This document shows positions 24,401 through 39,500 of a stretch of 64,000 nucleotides of DNA, one piece after another (position 1 is the stretch's first letter; every line of letters starts with the position of its first letter). The DNA comes from Anticarsia gemmatalis (taxonomy: Eukaryota; Arthropoda; Insecta; Lepidoptera; Erebidae). The position numbers were made by a program, and so were the translations under genes. The stretch spans positions 4,588,001 through 4,652,000 of the forward strand of contig NC_134763.1 in the NCBI RefSeq assembly GCF_050436995.1, read 5' to 3'. The notes under the pieces are model-generated. The model had not been told where the DNA came from, searched no databases, and worked only from the letters and a program-made list of their open reading frames with translations.

Positions 24401-27400
24401 AAAATGAGCAATCTAACATATCTACAGATATTCTGTATTCCAAACGAAATTTAGAACTTCCTGTTTTAATGATATAATCTGAACTGTATTTAGGGTGAGA
24501 ACTGAGAATACTTCTAAGACATAGGAAGGAAATCATAAATATTTTACATATTAATGTCGTTCAAAATGTAAGGCGTTTGTTCCAGCTCCGTAATATTATC
24601 CACTTCCTATATTTAGGGATGTTATTTTCTTGTTTCGTAATCTCAACCGAAGTGAGAGCCTCGAACCGTTGCGTAACATCTGTTCCGGGCTTTTGAGCTT
24701 ATTTATAGGTGGGTATTACCCGACACCCGCCGCCTGATACAATTACTGTTTTATTAACTTTAATATAGATATCGGCTACTTTCATTTGCAACTGTGAGCT
24801 GACTTAATTATAGCTTCCTACTTTCAAGTAGGACAAGTAGTTTCCATAGAATGTTACAGATTTTTATGTTTCTGGTAAAATTTTGTTTGCAATAAGTTAA
24901 ATATTTTCAGTAAAGATTATCATTTACTTTAACTTCATCCGATGATCATCACGATAACACAAAACTCGTTGATGTCTTTTCTATGACATACGTAATTATT
25001 TGATTAGATATTTCGAGGTTGAGTTTACTCGACGTATAGTCGTGATAGTTCAACAAATACAATTACTTGTAAGGGTTATTATGACTTCGATATATGTTGT
25101 AACGTTATATAGGTATATATAGTTAATATTACAATTTTGAATTTGTACTAAATAAAACACTTTTAAACAGGGGTAGACGGGTAGACTTTGTTGGTATGTG
25201 GTTTTGCTGACTATATTGCCTATTTTGAAGATGATGCATCCAATAATTGTAGACACAATTAGTCCCGAAAAATATTGGCTAGTCTCGGAAATATTCTGAA
25301 AATATAATCCATATCGCTGAAGCTGTAGGCAGCAGATGGTAGGCAATATTTTCATACGTGACAGTCAGACAATGACAGTAAGCTAGGTCGTAAGTCGACG
25401 AGATTAAGGACAATGGTTGTGTGGGACGCAATCACCCAGTGGAGTTCGGAGGCGCATTGTGTGATTGTGATTATAAGCAAATATGTACGTGTGACGTCAG
25501 GAAGGTCGTGAACAATGTGTGGAGCGGACGCCGCGCCTCTCGCGCTAACGTGCCTCGTTGAATAACATGTCGAAGTATCTGCTTATGTAATATACGTAAC
25601 TTGAGAGATAATATAACAATGTCTGGGTAGATTGATCACTGATACACTGTTATATAACGCTAAGTACCGCTTTACGTGCTCTCTGTAACACTGATTTAAT
25701 CCTTAAGGACTTACGTCATAGGAAAGCTAACTGTAATAATTTAAGATATACAATCTGGGTAATATTACAATCTAATTAAGCCTTAATGTCACAAAGCTAT
25801 AGGACTATAGGATAACTTAGTACAGAGTTAAGTGAAAGTGTAAGTTGAATAATATCGCGAGCGTCGTGTGGCTAAACGTAGCGTCGCGTCGCAAGTAAGT
25901 GCGGTGGCGCGTACGTAGCCGGCCATGCAGTGTTGAACGTTCTGGATACCACCTCGCGACTTGTGACGTCAACATTCACTTGTTATGTCATCTAATTCAC
26001 TCACGCTACGTGGGATATCCCTCTCTTGAAATTGGCTAACTTGTACTAATGTTGTCTCGTAATTTATAGTAATTAATCATAGGTTTTGTGTAATCGCATG
26101 ACTAATGATTGATTATTTGGTTGGAAGTCCTTTACTCCAAACTAAGAGTAAGAAATTAATATTCCAAATAGATTATGATAAAATGACATTTATTATTATT
26201 TTTTCTGACGTTCATCCGTCTTTCACAAATATCAGCTAGGAATAGGAACATTATCAAAATTTTTATTCCCGAAGATAATTATTGATACTGCATGCGACTA
26301 CATTTCACTTAAACAATATGCGAAATGTCGGCACCGTGATTTAATCGTCGCCTTAATCTAGAAGACGCGTAGTGGCGCCTCCGAAAACACTCAACTAATC
26401 AAAATAATATTCGTGTTGCAACCTTAACGAAACATATTTCTGTATATTGAAGTTTGAAGTGTTATTATTTTAAAACTGCTATAAAAATAGACGATGCCTT
26501 GTGAAATATAATCAATCATTCACTCAGGTACTTGGTCGTACACATACCCAATAATATTATTTTAACTTCTAATGCGAAATTATTTCCTTCATAAGTTGAT
26601 GTACTAACAACGAAATCAATTTCTATAATTGTGTTTCAAAACTGTTAGAACAATTCTTATCTCTAACTAAGAAGGTTTTTACAGTTCTGTTTTAATAAGA
26701 AGCTTGTTAATGATAACGCATCATTTAGCTGGTTTCAGGGTCGTTTGATCGTTGTCTCCTTTCTTAAAGATTACCGCAACGATCTTAGTGAAGCGTTAAA
26801 TGATAGCAGTTGCACAATTGTTTTAGCACAATCGAGATTTGTAATATTTAGCCATTTATATCTTGTCTTTAAGGCTTATATTAGCTCTTTAATATCTTAT
26901 GGCAAGTGAATAATTATGTCGTATCTGTTATGCAAGTTATTATAATATACATATGTGCGCCTAACTTAATTAAGATCCGTGTCCGGATTTTCGATTGAAT
27001 GGGTAACAAAAGCGTCCCGCTGTGTATTAAAAGTCAACAAATCTTTTCATTCAGAGTGTTCACTCGCATTTAAAATCTTTAAAATTGTGTTTCAACTTTC
27101 AAAATACAAAGATTTCATACGTTAAGAGTTTCAATGAGAACCATCCTTTAATGGTGAAGTAGCATCAAGGCAGTTGAAATGATGGGATCATGATTTATAA
27201 CGTGTCGCGGTACATTCACAATCATCCATATTAGGACTCATCATTATCTGCTTAAAGAGTATCCTCGTATATGAAGCAATGTATTGTTCAATTTGCTTAA
27301 AATGTATATAAAAAAAAATCAGAAGCGATTTAGGTTCATAAAACAATGAGACAGAAACCGCTTGCACAAAAATTATTTTTTTTAAAGGAATATTTCTGTA

Positions 27401-27556
27401 TTTATAGTTTTCTATTAATTTGTTATCAGGGAATCCGGTAAATATCGAAACACGAGTTACGACGAACAAACAATGCCTCGATAGGTGAACAGTGCAGCGT
27501 GTGAAAAACTAGTAGTAGTGGTGTTTGGTCTTGAAGAAAAAAAGTGCGCGTGAAAA
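21451..27556. other. Long gene-poor region upstream of the carboxylesterase
   Basis: About 6 kb of AT-rich DNA without a supported coding exon; listed small ORFs lack splice or family support. Two GC-richer patches stand out: 22720-22870, rich in CpG, and 25490-25560 plus 25855-25940. The second includes TGACGTCA at about 25492-25499. These could be 5' non-coding exons or enhancers of the esterase, but nothing confirms this. Just before the ATG at 27557 is a GC-rich leader. Confidence 0.4.
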
Positions 27557-30500
27557 ATGCGCGTGCGGTGGTGGCGCGCCGTGGTGTTGTGCGCATGCGC
27601 GCTGGTGTTGCGCAGCGATGCCCTGCCGCCGGCGACCCTCGGCGACGTGGTCGCCAACGCCGCCACTAGCCTCAACTCCATGAAGGTAAGACTAATCGAT
27701 GTTCCACAATATTTGCATATTACATCACTAAAGATAACGATAACATCGCTGACTAATACGATTTGCCAGTTTTTACAAAATTTAAAGTTCAGGTTCGCAA
27801 GCCGATTAAGTATTTAGTTACGTTTTAGATTGGTATTTTGTACATACTTTTTGAATATCTGCGAATTTCAATGCTAGGTGATTGTGACATCACTAGACAG
27901 TGTGCATATCGCAACAAATGAAAGTATTGCAGAACTTCCTCTAATTTGTTTATCAAAAGAAAAGCGTGCCATCTTTAGAGTGTTATTTTCGAAATCTAAC
28001 CCGGTAGTGCATATAACCCAGGATTGCACATGCACTTCTAAATATCACATGCAAGTTATTAGATAATTTGGATGTGTTGTATAACATCGTGTTTGTTGCC
28101 AATAACATTTGTAAATATTTCGATTGTTGCTACATTTGATTTACCAAATCTATATTGTTAGTTCAATAAGTAACGAAATCAATAGACAACATGCAAATGG
28201 AAATGATCACGAAAGAAAATAAATGTTAGTGTTCAAAAACGCTAAAATAAAACAATAACAATGTGCTGATACTATTGGTATCTCCTCTTTTGAGAATGTT
28301 CAAATCTTCTGGTATTTCTTCAATAAATAATTATATGGACTGCCTCCGTGGCGCAGTGGTTTAAGGTCGCCACGCCGATACCACTGCAACGGGAGGTCGT
28401 GGGTTCGATTCCCACACGGGACAATTATTTGTGCGATCCACAAATTATTGTTTCGGGTCTGGTTGTGCTTTGTGTCCGTTGTTTGTATGTTTGTAAAAGT
28501 CCCCGCGACACAAGAGCAATTCTTAGTGCGGCAGTTGTCTTTTTAAAAAAAAAAAAAAAGAAAAAAGAGATTATTTCTAGTTGGCCCGCGCAGCTACGCT
28601 CACGAATTTTCTTCGCATTATTTTTGTTTTTTCCCTCCAGAAAAACATTTCTATTTATCGTCAATTTTACAAAAACAATAAGTCGAGTTGGTTTAGTTTT
28701 GCGCTTAGAAACACATTTGATTCATTTTTATACATAAGATACTTTTCGTCAATTTATCTAATGAAAACCTATATTTAATCTCAATTCTTTAAGTTTTTAG
28801 CAATAGGACATTCCGCCATTTTGTTCTCATGAAATAAAGAGTAAACATTATCTGGTTAAATCGCGCGTGTGGCATAATAACTTGGTTACTCGGTTAATTG
28901 ATAATGCACAGCAAGCAAAGATTCGTGTCAAATATAATAGACATATTTTGAGAAGTCTTCCTCAACACAATCATAGTTTTCAAATATAAATTCTACTATG
29001 TTATTAAGAACATTATTATATTCAGGAGAAAACAAACTTGGGAAAATATCTAAGTATTTGATAAAAGCTTAAGTTTCACGTTCTTATGCAATAAAAAGTG
29101 TTTTCGTGCGAGGCAGTAACAACATAGTTGACGAAAACAAAGCGTGCAACCTAGAGTACGTGTATGTGTCGCAATAGTTCGTTTCTTTAATTGCAAATCT
29201 CCGCAAAGGGCTACACTACACTTGTATTGCGTGTTCAACCTTGCTCTGTATTAGAAAAATTTGCTTTTTTAAACTGTGCACGTCAAGTTACAAAAGTATC
29301 TCATTGCGCTATCATCTAGGGGATGACCTAAACAGCAATATCGGAGGCAAACGTTAGGCAACAAGAACTGAGCCGCATTTATATGATCCACATTATGCAC
29401 TTCACACATTTGGGCATCATTGACTTTGAAAGAATTACATGATTACGACTATTGCCAACGTTAATGAGGTCAAAAGGAGTTTTATAACTTAAACTCGAAA
29501 AAAGAAGCACAGGCAGTAATGACAATCGCAATAACAGTTGAAAAAAAGAAAAAAGTAGACATCGTTTGGTTCATTAAACTAAATGTAATAAGCGAGTAGC
29601 TCTTTATTTTTTCGAAGAGGATGCTGTTGCACTTATATTATCACATTTACCTTAAGGATTGTATACTTTGTATCGCTTGTGCCGCTCAATGATTGTGCAT
29701 GTTATTGTACCTGAAATGTCTATCACACACTCGATATATGTTAAGAAATAATGGAAGGACTATTACACTGCAATCATGCATTAAAATTGAAATTGAAAAT
29801 ACGATTAAGAATCAATCATCATAATCTAAAGCGATTTCAAAATACACATATCGCACCCGGATATCATTAGGTATTATTTCTCTTGTATCTAAACGTTACT
29901 AAGAGTTAGTTTCAAAATATAGATTAACCGCAATATTTTTTTTACTATTTACTGTAACAGTATAATGTGTTCAAGTGAGATGATTGCAATGATTTAGGCC
30001 AATTGTTAATATCGCACTCGTCCTAGTTGATGTATCATTTCAAATGACTTCCGTCAGTGATCGAATTTAGTTCAGTTACTGTAATACGATTGCTAATCTT
30101 TGGTAATATGTGCAGCGACATATATCTTGTTTAAGTAAATGTACGTGTTACAATTTTCTTTAGGCTGCGAAATTCTTTTGGAATTATTCGGTTAGTAATC
30201 ACCGGTAAAAGTAATGAGCAAAAGTTTAATACCATTATCGGAGTATTCCTTATATCTTCTCATATGAGCTTAAAAGTATTTTTAAGCTCATATGAGAAGA
30301 AATATTGAAGATCATAGAATATCCTACGAAAACAAAGCTGCTTTCCTTGAACAAAGTAAAAAATCTAGGCTGTTCTTAACAGTCTTACATATTATCCAGT
30401 TCGTTCTGAGTGTGTGTAAATTGATCTACACATAAATCAGTACAAGTTCGGCTTTCTTTGGAATGAGTTGACCGTGTGTGGTTGTCCCAATATATTTATT

Positions 30501-33500
30501 TATTTCCATACAATGCGTCACAGTAGTTGCATGGTCATGATGCATTTTATGATGTTGCTTAAATTCTGGTGCCCGGCGCCCTGACCGACATATCGACTAT
30601 TTTAATAGGTTTATTATACAAAAAGTCAGTCTTCTTCGAAACACTCACCCACGAGCGGTGAATTGCAATATTATATAACGATGCGGTCATTGAATTATGT
30701 AATTACATGTTTATGTTTATTGACTTTGAGACTATTTAAAATCTAAGGTTATCTACCTTATTTGATCACCCGACGTTTCAATCGAATTACATCGACCGTG
30801 GTCAATCGCGTTTAGGACCCGTTGCATTATAATATTACATTTTAGTATAACCTATATTATTAGAGCAAACAGGGAGGTGACATTTTGGAATAAGTAATAC
30901 CAATAGAAAACACAGCAAAATTGATAAGTCATGGCAGGAATACATCAATCTCGTAGGAACTTTATATCTCTCAACAGAAAACTATATATTCACCTACATT
31001 GGTTTTCAAAATTGCTAAATAGCAAATTTCTAGTCCAATATGATTACTGACATTAATTATGAGAACGTAATTATTTTGTTGAGTTACATAATTGGTAACA
31101 AGTTAATTTAGGACGTGTATAAACAACTTCACGAATTTTTATTATCTAGAGTATTCTAGGCATAATAAATATTACATAAAAAAAACGCTGTATAATCCAC
31201 TTAAAATTTTTCAGATCGCAAAAAATCGTAAAAATTATTTATCGAATGGCTGGCAGTGAATCATGAATTAGTAACTAACATTTATTTAGCCAAGTGTAGT
31301 TTCCACGGTATTTTCCAGCTTGACAGACGCTTAAATAGTGCTATATAGTAGGTATTGTGTAAGGACTTCATTTAATTACAGGTTTTTCCTATGTTCCTTA
31401 TTTTCTAAACTACTTACTAACCTCTAACATGTACGTATCAGTGAAGGGCTAATAAAAACGTTTTTAATCATAATTGCTGTATGTAATCGTAGAAGACCAC
31501 TTTGCATAAAAACTTATGAATAAACAAGCTATATATAGTTGCTATTAAAATGTAAAGCCTTGTATCCTGCTCTTAACTCTACTTCATGACTATATACAGA
31601 GAACTGATGAGTAGGACCGACTGAACCTTGTATGAAAAAGTAAGGCTTTACAACGTACATTTATTATATAATAAACATAAGTTAAAAAACTTGTTTTAAG
31701 GTTATGTCTTGCAGCAACCAATGAAAAAAATGTACGTTTATTTTTATAACCGTGTAATACACATAAAATATTCTCGGCGAGCATTTTAAGTACACCTTGA
31801 CTCATGACAATGTTACCTATAATCAATTTTTATCTGTAGAAAAAGTAAGGACACATGCCCATTACTGTTGTGTAACTTTCTAATATTTAACAAAGGTTAC
31901 ATTACTTGTTAAACCAAAACATTGCGCAAAATCATACTCAAAGGTCTTCAATGAAATATCCATTATAAAAACTTATGAATAGATATTTCGCGTATTGGTC
32001 AACATCCCAAAGCTTAAAGTCATGCGTTACAAGTTACAACACAGTTTAATCGAACATCTACATAAAGTACAATTGATATAATGAATAGAGGCCTACGCTG
32101 ATTCTTTATTACATTGCATCACTGTTGTATAGTAATTTATTTTTAAATACGTTCAAATCAGTTAACTAGTATTAACATCTTAGTAGGCAATATGAATTTA
32201 ATTATGCAAGTTAAACAACTTTACCGGAACATAATTATCATTGACGAAATTCTCGACATATCTTAATTCATGTAGATTCCGTTACCGTATGAAATACATC
32301 GTTTTTGAAGTATCTGGAGCGTTACCGCAATCTGGCTGTTAGTTTTGACTAGTTGGCGGTCATTGTGTTGTTCACATAATAACGACGTCGTAAAATTTTT
32401 TGAAGCTCTACTCTGTGTTTCCCCTGAAGCACTTTTTATGTAAGACTGTTGTAGAAAAGGAGAGAGAGACATATGCCGACGGGGAAACCTTCCTCGGTCT
32501 AATAAAGTATTTAAATGTGTTATAACTGTCACATTACCTATTGTGTGTATCCCATCCTGGGAATTTACGCATTGTTTGAGGTCAAACAATAATTTAATTC
32601 TGCACACGCAAATAAACAATTATTCATTATGTTACAAGGAAAAGGACTTGTTATGTATGTTAGATAATAGAATAATACTACCTAAATATATATTATGGGT
32701 AATAGAAGCGTCTTTGTAGTCATAGTAATAATATTTTGTCTATCCCTTTGTAAGTAAGAGTACCAGGAAAAACTTAAAAAAATCGTGTGATAAAACAATA
32801 GCTGATACGTCAATCAAACTGTACATCAAAATCCATTCAGTATTATTTAAGAGAAAGTGTTACAGAAGTCTATAGAAACATACATACATCCCAACTTATT
32901 AAAAATAGCCAGCAAAATTGACCAGACTTAGGTAATTTGTTGTGGCTCTCATTAACAAACTTCTCAATTTTCTCATCCTTGCGCAATTACAAATTACTCC
33001 GTACAATGTAGTTGTAATCTAGATGACAACACCGTAATCATCAGAAGTATAGCTTACATGATGCCTGCACGTATCTGTGCACGAAATCTCTTCACCACTT
33101 GACGTTGCACATAATTACTGGCTTCTTCGAGCGACGTTGGCTCGCGGTGATCGCGTGTGGTCGCCTGGTCAAGTGTCAATGTTCACAACGATCATACTTA
33201 ACTCCCCAAGAATTGGTTTAATACTTTAAAAGTTATGTTTATCAACACGCACGATGTCATAATTATAGTTATTTCGTTGCTATTATATGACAATTTCTTA
33301 CTGGGGCCCATTTACTTTTGCTGTCTTATTAATGTAACTTTCAGTCAGACATGGTTTTAAGCTTTTCGTCTTCTGGTAAAGTAATTATGCTGAAGCAATT
33401 TGTCAAGCATGATTATTTCGAGTTCGACAATTTATGTTCTGACTTTCACTTTAATAAGTTACGAACTTTTTTAGTACCTGTTTAAATATTTTTTTCTTTT

Positions 33501-36500
33501 TTTATAGGTAACAGGGGCATGGCGTCGGTTATCAAGCACAGTAAGCGAGTCAGTGGGCCTGAAGCATGCCCTGCGGCGTCTCCAGGCGGTGCCGGCGCGC
33601 GCCGCACGTCTCGTGCATGCGCTGGTCGACCGCATGAGGGTCGGCGGAGGACCCCTCGTCTTCACACAGTTGGGAGCACTGCGTGGAAGAAAACTAGTTA
33701 CGAGAACTGCTGCTCAGACTCCTTACTACAGCTTCAAGGGCATAAGGTAAGAAGGTACAATGATACCTGCCATAGTGAATTCCCTATGGTGAATTTCCCA
33801 ATAGTTCTACTAAGAAGGATACATAGTCTAATAGAAAGACTACTGGGAGTTGCCCAGATTGTTACTGAATACGATATTTAAACCATAAATAGCCCTTCTT
33901 AAATCTCAAAACGTTTTTTTGAACATTTTGAACATTTCCTTGTCGCAACTTTAAAGTAAGAAGGATAGTAGGTGTATTTACCCGTTTTGTATTTCTCTAA
34001 GGTATGCGCAACCGCCTCGGGGCTCGCTTCGGTTTCGTCCCCCAGCGCCACTGGAGTCATGGTCTGGTATCCGTGACGCGCTGGAAGAGGGCGCTGTGTG
34101 TCCGCATCGCTTTATGCTCTTCGACACCTATAAGGGAGACGAAGATTGTTTGTTTCTCAATGTCTACACACCAGCGCTACCTGATAAAATGTCTGGGTAA
34201 GTGTGTAGCTGCAATATCGTGGCTCTTTTAGTAAAGCAGAACGTCATGCGGTATAAATAATAAATGTATGAGCTCAAAATATATTTTGTAGTTTCATAGC
34301 ATCAAATCACGAGCAATTTTTTCCTTGACCAAGGAAGGGAACCCAATATTATGTTCATATACTCTGAAACGCATTATTTGTTTACTTTTCTTAGATACAA
34401 TCCAAAACTAGCAGTGATGGTGTGGATCCACGGAGGAGCATTTGCGATGGGGTCTGGTAACGCGTTCCTATATGGTCCCGACCACTTGGTCGGCGCAGGA
34501 GTGGTGCTGGTCACGCTCAACTACCGTCTCGGAGCTCTTGGCTTCTTGAGCCTGGAGAATGACGAGGTGCCTGGAAATATGGGACTAAAGGTACGGGCAA
34601 ACTGGGCAATCGTAGTGAGAAGTTAATATTTTTTTGTGGCTTTTTCTTCGACTATGCGAAAAGACCCGATCAGCTGTGAGAGAGTTAGACCAATTTTATT
34701 AGGAACTAGCTGACCCGCGCAACTTCGCTTGCGTCACCTAAGAGAATGGGTCAAAATTTTCCCAGTATTTGTAACATGACCGTAGCGTGATGTTATATAG
34801 CCTTTAGCCTTCCTCAATAAATGGGCTATCTAACAGTGAAAGAATTTTTCAAATCGGACCAGTAGTTCCTGAGATTAGCGCGTTCAAACAAACAAACAAA
34901 CAAACTCTTCAGCTTTATAATATTAGTATAGATTAGTATAGATTAAAACCGATAGGTTTAAAGGAAAGTCTGGCTAATACTAGATTTTGAAATTATTAGA
35001 TCTTTTCTTATATTCACTTTTTAATTGTTTAGATTTTTGACCAGAACTTTGTGGTTCATAACACAATATATATTTTTTCACAAGCAACGTGTCTACTATA
35101 TCACGCCTTTGATGTTGGTTCAGTAATTTTTACGCAAGTACACGATTGGTAGCAGGTATACGTGTAACATTCTATAGATACATATATTTACATGCTCATA
35201 TTTTGTTTACAGTAGTAACAACAGCCTATCTATGCATGTAATAAAGCTACAGTGAAAAGGTAGGCGTATTTACGCAACTGTCGGTCATGGTTTAGACATT
35301 CCGGTCAAGTTCACATATTTGGTGCAAGACTTAATAACGAAAATATAGGATTAAATGGTTACGCAGTATTTTTGTGTTACGGTATATGGACTCTCTAGGT
35401 GACGTCGGCCACTGCTTCCAAGTTTCATGATTCTAATTAGTTTTATTAATTTAGGCTGTGTCTGTCACTAAGTCAGTTATATATTTGGACAGACTACAAA
35501 GTATAAACAAAAAACATTTCGTAAAGGACGTTCGTTTATATATTTTCTATTAGGAAATAACCGCAAAATTAACTGAGCGTGTAAATAGAGAATTTGTAAA
35601 AATGTTCATGCATAAAATTGATCTTATAATACAAACTAAATACAGAAGTGGCTTTCAAAATAATATAATTTGTATGTATACCTGGCCTCCTTAGGCAGAC
35701 ATAAGTGCCTACATAAATGGTTCAAAATCAATCAAATAGCTATAATGATAGTTCGTTAGTAGTTTACGACATAAACTGTTGAGTAACATTATGTATCAAG
35801 CGTTGAAGTATGCCTTGTTATGTAAAGGACCAGGTGATGGCGCTGAAGTGGGTGCGAGACAACATCGAGGCGTTCGGCGGCGACCCCGGCAAGGTCACCA
35901 TCTTCGGAGAGTCGGCCGGCGCTGCCTCTGTCCATTTGCACATGCTATCTCCTGCATCACAGGTACGTCCGTAAGCTCAATATCGACACCATACCATGTC
36001 TTTCTACGTGTTGTGTATGAATAAGGAAGGGTTCAAGTATTTCCAGAACTTACGAGTTAGCGGTTTGTACAAAAAGACATAGAAGGGCGACATAAGAATG
36101 TTCTACCAGATTTTACAAATAGAAAGCGTTAATATGACAAAATATTAACTTACTGTTAACATCCAAGACATGATACATTTCAAAATGTCAGAGTAGACAT
36201 GTTTCACAGGTTTTTTATTGCTAAACTACACACACGAAATTGTTTAATGTCGCTTTTAAGTAATCAATAACATTATATAATCATTCGTAATAACTAGACA
36301 CTAAATCATCAGGTGAATTGGTGCTTCGAACGGAGAGTTACATCCGTGATCTAGAACCTACTTAACTATCGTTTAAAAAGTTTATGTTAATTTATGAATT
36401 CTTGTAAAAAAATATTTTGTTTGACCTTTGCAATACGTCGATGGTTGATTTAACGCATCATCGAACACGCAATGATAATGATAGTGGAAATCTTTGTACA

Positions 36501-39500
36501 AGCGGATTTTGGAAATTACGTACGTCGTATACGCCCACGAATGCGGATACATGTCACATCCCTGACATCGATATACTCTGACGCAAACATTTGACTAATT
36601 AAAAATTTTGCTATACCTACCTCATTTTCGTCAGCAAATTTTTCACTTTGCGAGGAAAAATACGTAAACTCTTGCTTTTTCCATATCAAATATGCGAACG
36701 ATGCATTTTTGCAGGAAACCTCTCTCATAGACGATTTACTTTACAAATAGATCTGTGACTGTTTGACCAATAAATACGTCTATAAACGGATTTTTTGTCC
36801 ATGTACATTTCGTCTCGATTGAATTGCAAAATATTCCATGGAATTATAAATGCGGAAAAAAATTGCAGAATCTAAATCCTGTGCATTCAAATGCTTTTTC
36901 TACAACACGTAAATTGCGAAAAAGCGAATCGTTAAGCTAAATTCGTATAGTTTTGTAGAGGCTCATGGTAGAGATCACAGTCGAGCAGTCCCATCTTATC
37001 AATTATTCTATGTCTGTAATTTGTATTTGATGACAGAAGAATAACAAATATTATATTATTTTTATCATATTTCTAGGGTTTGTTCCACGCAGCGATAGCA
37101 CAGAGTGGAGTTGCGCTGGCTCCGTGGGCGCTGGCGCATGAGCCGCGCGCGCGTGCCTTTGAGCTCGGCAGAGAACTGGGCATTGACACCAACAGCACTG
37201 CTGAACTTTTAGGTATATCAATATTTTGTAAATTGCTCCTTAGTCCTCACTTTTCGCGACTTTGCATTCTTAGGCTAACAAAGATAAAAATGCATTATTT
37301 GGAATGTAACAATTAAAAAATTCAAAGAGTATTATTATTGCAGGTTACCTTCGAGCCACGCCAAGTGAACTGTTAGTGAAGGCGGGAGCACGGCTGGTGG
37401 GTTCTAAGGACAAGCCAGCAGACTTGCAGAGCACCGTGGCGCTGCCGTTCCTCCCAGCATTGGAACCAGATGTGCCAGGCGCCTTCCTCACGCAATCGCC
37501 CAAGGACACAGTCCCAGGTGCCGACGTGCCTTTCCTCACTGGATACAATTCGGAAGAAGGCATTATACTATTTAGACGTAAGTGCGGGCGATTCCCATTT
37601 TTTTACTACGTAGTCTTAACAGTAATACTTCTTTATAGTACCGCTTTTTCCTAACAAATAGTAGAACTAAAATACGTCATCCTGCACGAAGTGACACGTG
37701 ACCGGAAACTGACATCATAATTAATGTTTTTAAATTGACTAATTGCTAATTGCACAAAGTGTCAGTATATCAAAATGATTTTTAGATCTATTGTCAGATG
37801 AAGCACGTGAACACAATTCGTACAATCCTCGGCCACAACACAGCAATAGAAGAAATCACCCGTAAAGTAACCTACTAACAATGTAACGGATGACCGAGCA
37901 CGAATCCGTAACTAACGTACATACATAGTCAATCAACAATGTTCCAAGCACAACCGGCTACGAACACTTGCTTACAGGACCTTCCATACGATATGGCAAG
38001 TTAAATATTTTGTTCGGTCTGCACTTCAGAATTAAAATTGTTACCTAAGCTGATAAAGGACCTTCCTCAATAGCATACACCGATTGCAAGAAAAACAGTT
38101 ACCTTTTGTTTGATGACATATTCAAGTTATTTTCTTCTAAATGAATGAGACTGCCTAGAGCTTAGCAACATGTGTTGAAGCTGGCCTTAGGCATTCAAAT
38201 GTGTTGCCAAATGTTATCGCTATAATCATCTCATAATGACAAACAAGATTTGGTAGCAGTTAAATAATATGTACCTAATCAATTTAGATATCTTTCAGAA
38301 GATACATCCATTGTTGACAACAATTTTGAGCTAGAGGTTATTGCCCGATAAGTGAACAAAATAATTAGCTAAATCTTTAATACCTATGTATTAAAGATAT
38401 AGCTAATTAAGTAATACATAGGTATTAAAGATATAGCATAAATTAATGAAAATACTTCGTATAATATCGTAAACGGCCAAAGTTAGGTAGGTAGATCTTA
38501 AACGAGTCCTAGAGGAAATATCTATCGACTTAATAGTGCCCTTTCAAATCGGAACTTGTAGAATTCGTTGCTTAATATTTCTAGATATGTAAGTACCCAA
38601 AGTAATCACAGTTTAAGCAATTTTCCACCAATCACATATCTAAGTTGTGAAGGCTAATGCGAAACGAACGCGAAATCCCTCGCTGATATTTTGCAAGTGT
38701 ACCGAGTGAACGGAACTTGCCCGGACCCTTCACAATGCCACAAGTGTTATTAGCAGATATACATACATATGTACTTATATAGCTTCCGCAGCGAATGCAG
38801 TTATGTCGCTTATTGATAAATTGCTATGAAGTGACTCATTCATATAAATAGAAATATTCATCTATTCTTAAAAATATGAAGAAAGTGCTGAACTTTTAAT
38901 ATATATTATTTTATAATAGCCCTTAGGGCCAAATGTTCTCTGTTGCGCGTAACATTATATAACAATTCTTGCATTGTAGCTGAGGTCAAGGACTGTATTC
39001 TTAAAGTGATCTCTGGAATCTGGGTAGTTCCCATGCAGTCATGTTAAAACCAGAAATAAATTATCTACTATTTTCTGAATGCCACTCTACCACCTGTGGA
39101 CCATGTGGTTGTTGAAATCAATACAACCGTAACATACCTACTCATGTAAACTGTTTCTACTCACGTATTATTATGTCATGTACAAACATACAAATCTATG
39201 AACGAGTAAAGCCCACATTGCCTCAATTTCACAGATTTCACCATGACTCATACATTTTTAAAACATTTTCGCAACAAACGATTTTGAAAGATGATTTCTC
39301 GGAGAAATCACCGATTGAGAAACAAAAGTGCTAAGTTTTCTTTGCAAATCTGTTCAAAAATATAAACCAGGATTTATGTTGACAATGGTATACCTACTAA
39401 ATAATAGGTCTATAAATATTTTACTGCGTTAACCGCAACAGGTAAATAGTATAATTAATATATATATATATATTAATATATTACAAGTACTTATAGGTTT

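Larger units (their letters stand above)
27686..33507 (+). other. Intron 1 of the carboxylesterase, with SINE and hairpin
   Basis: A 5.8-kb intron between the signal-peptide exon and the mature-protein exons. It contains a SINE (28338-28567) and a perfect 20-bp hairpin (30256-30299). The rest is AT-rich with no second gene seen on either strand. Confidence 0.6.

Noticed and set aside
28348..28737. 129-aa ORF, and a possible functional tRNA gene at its start
   Set aside because: The sequence is the SINE; the tRNA-like head is only the SINE promoter, joined to a SINE body and an A tail.
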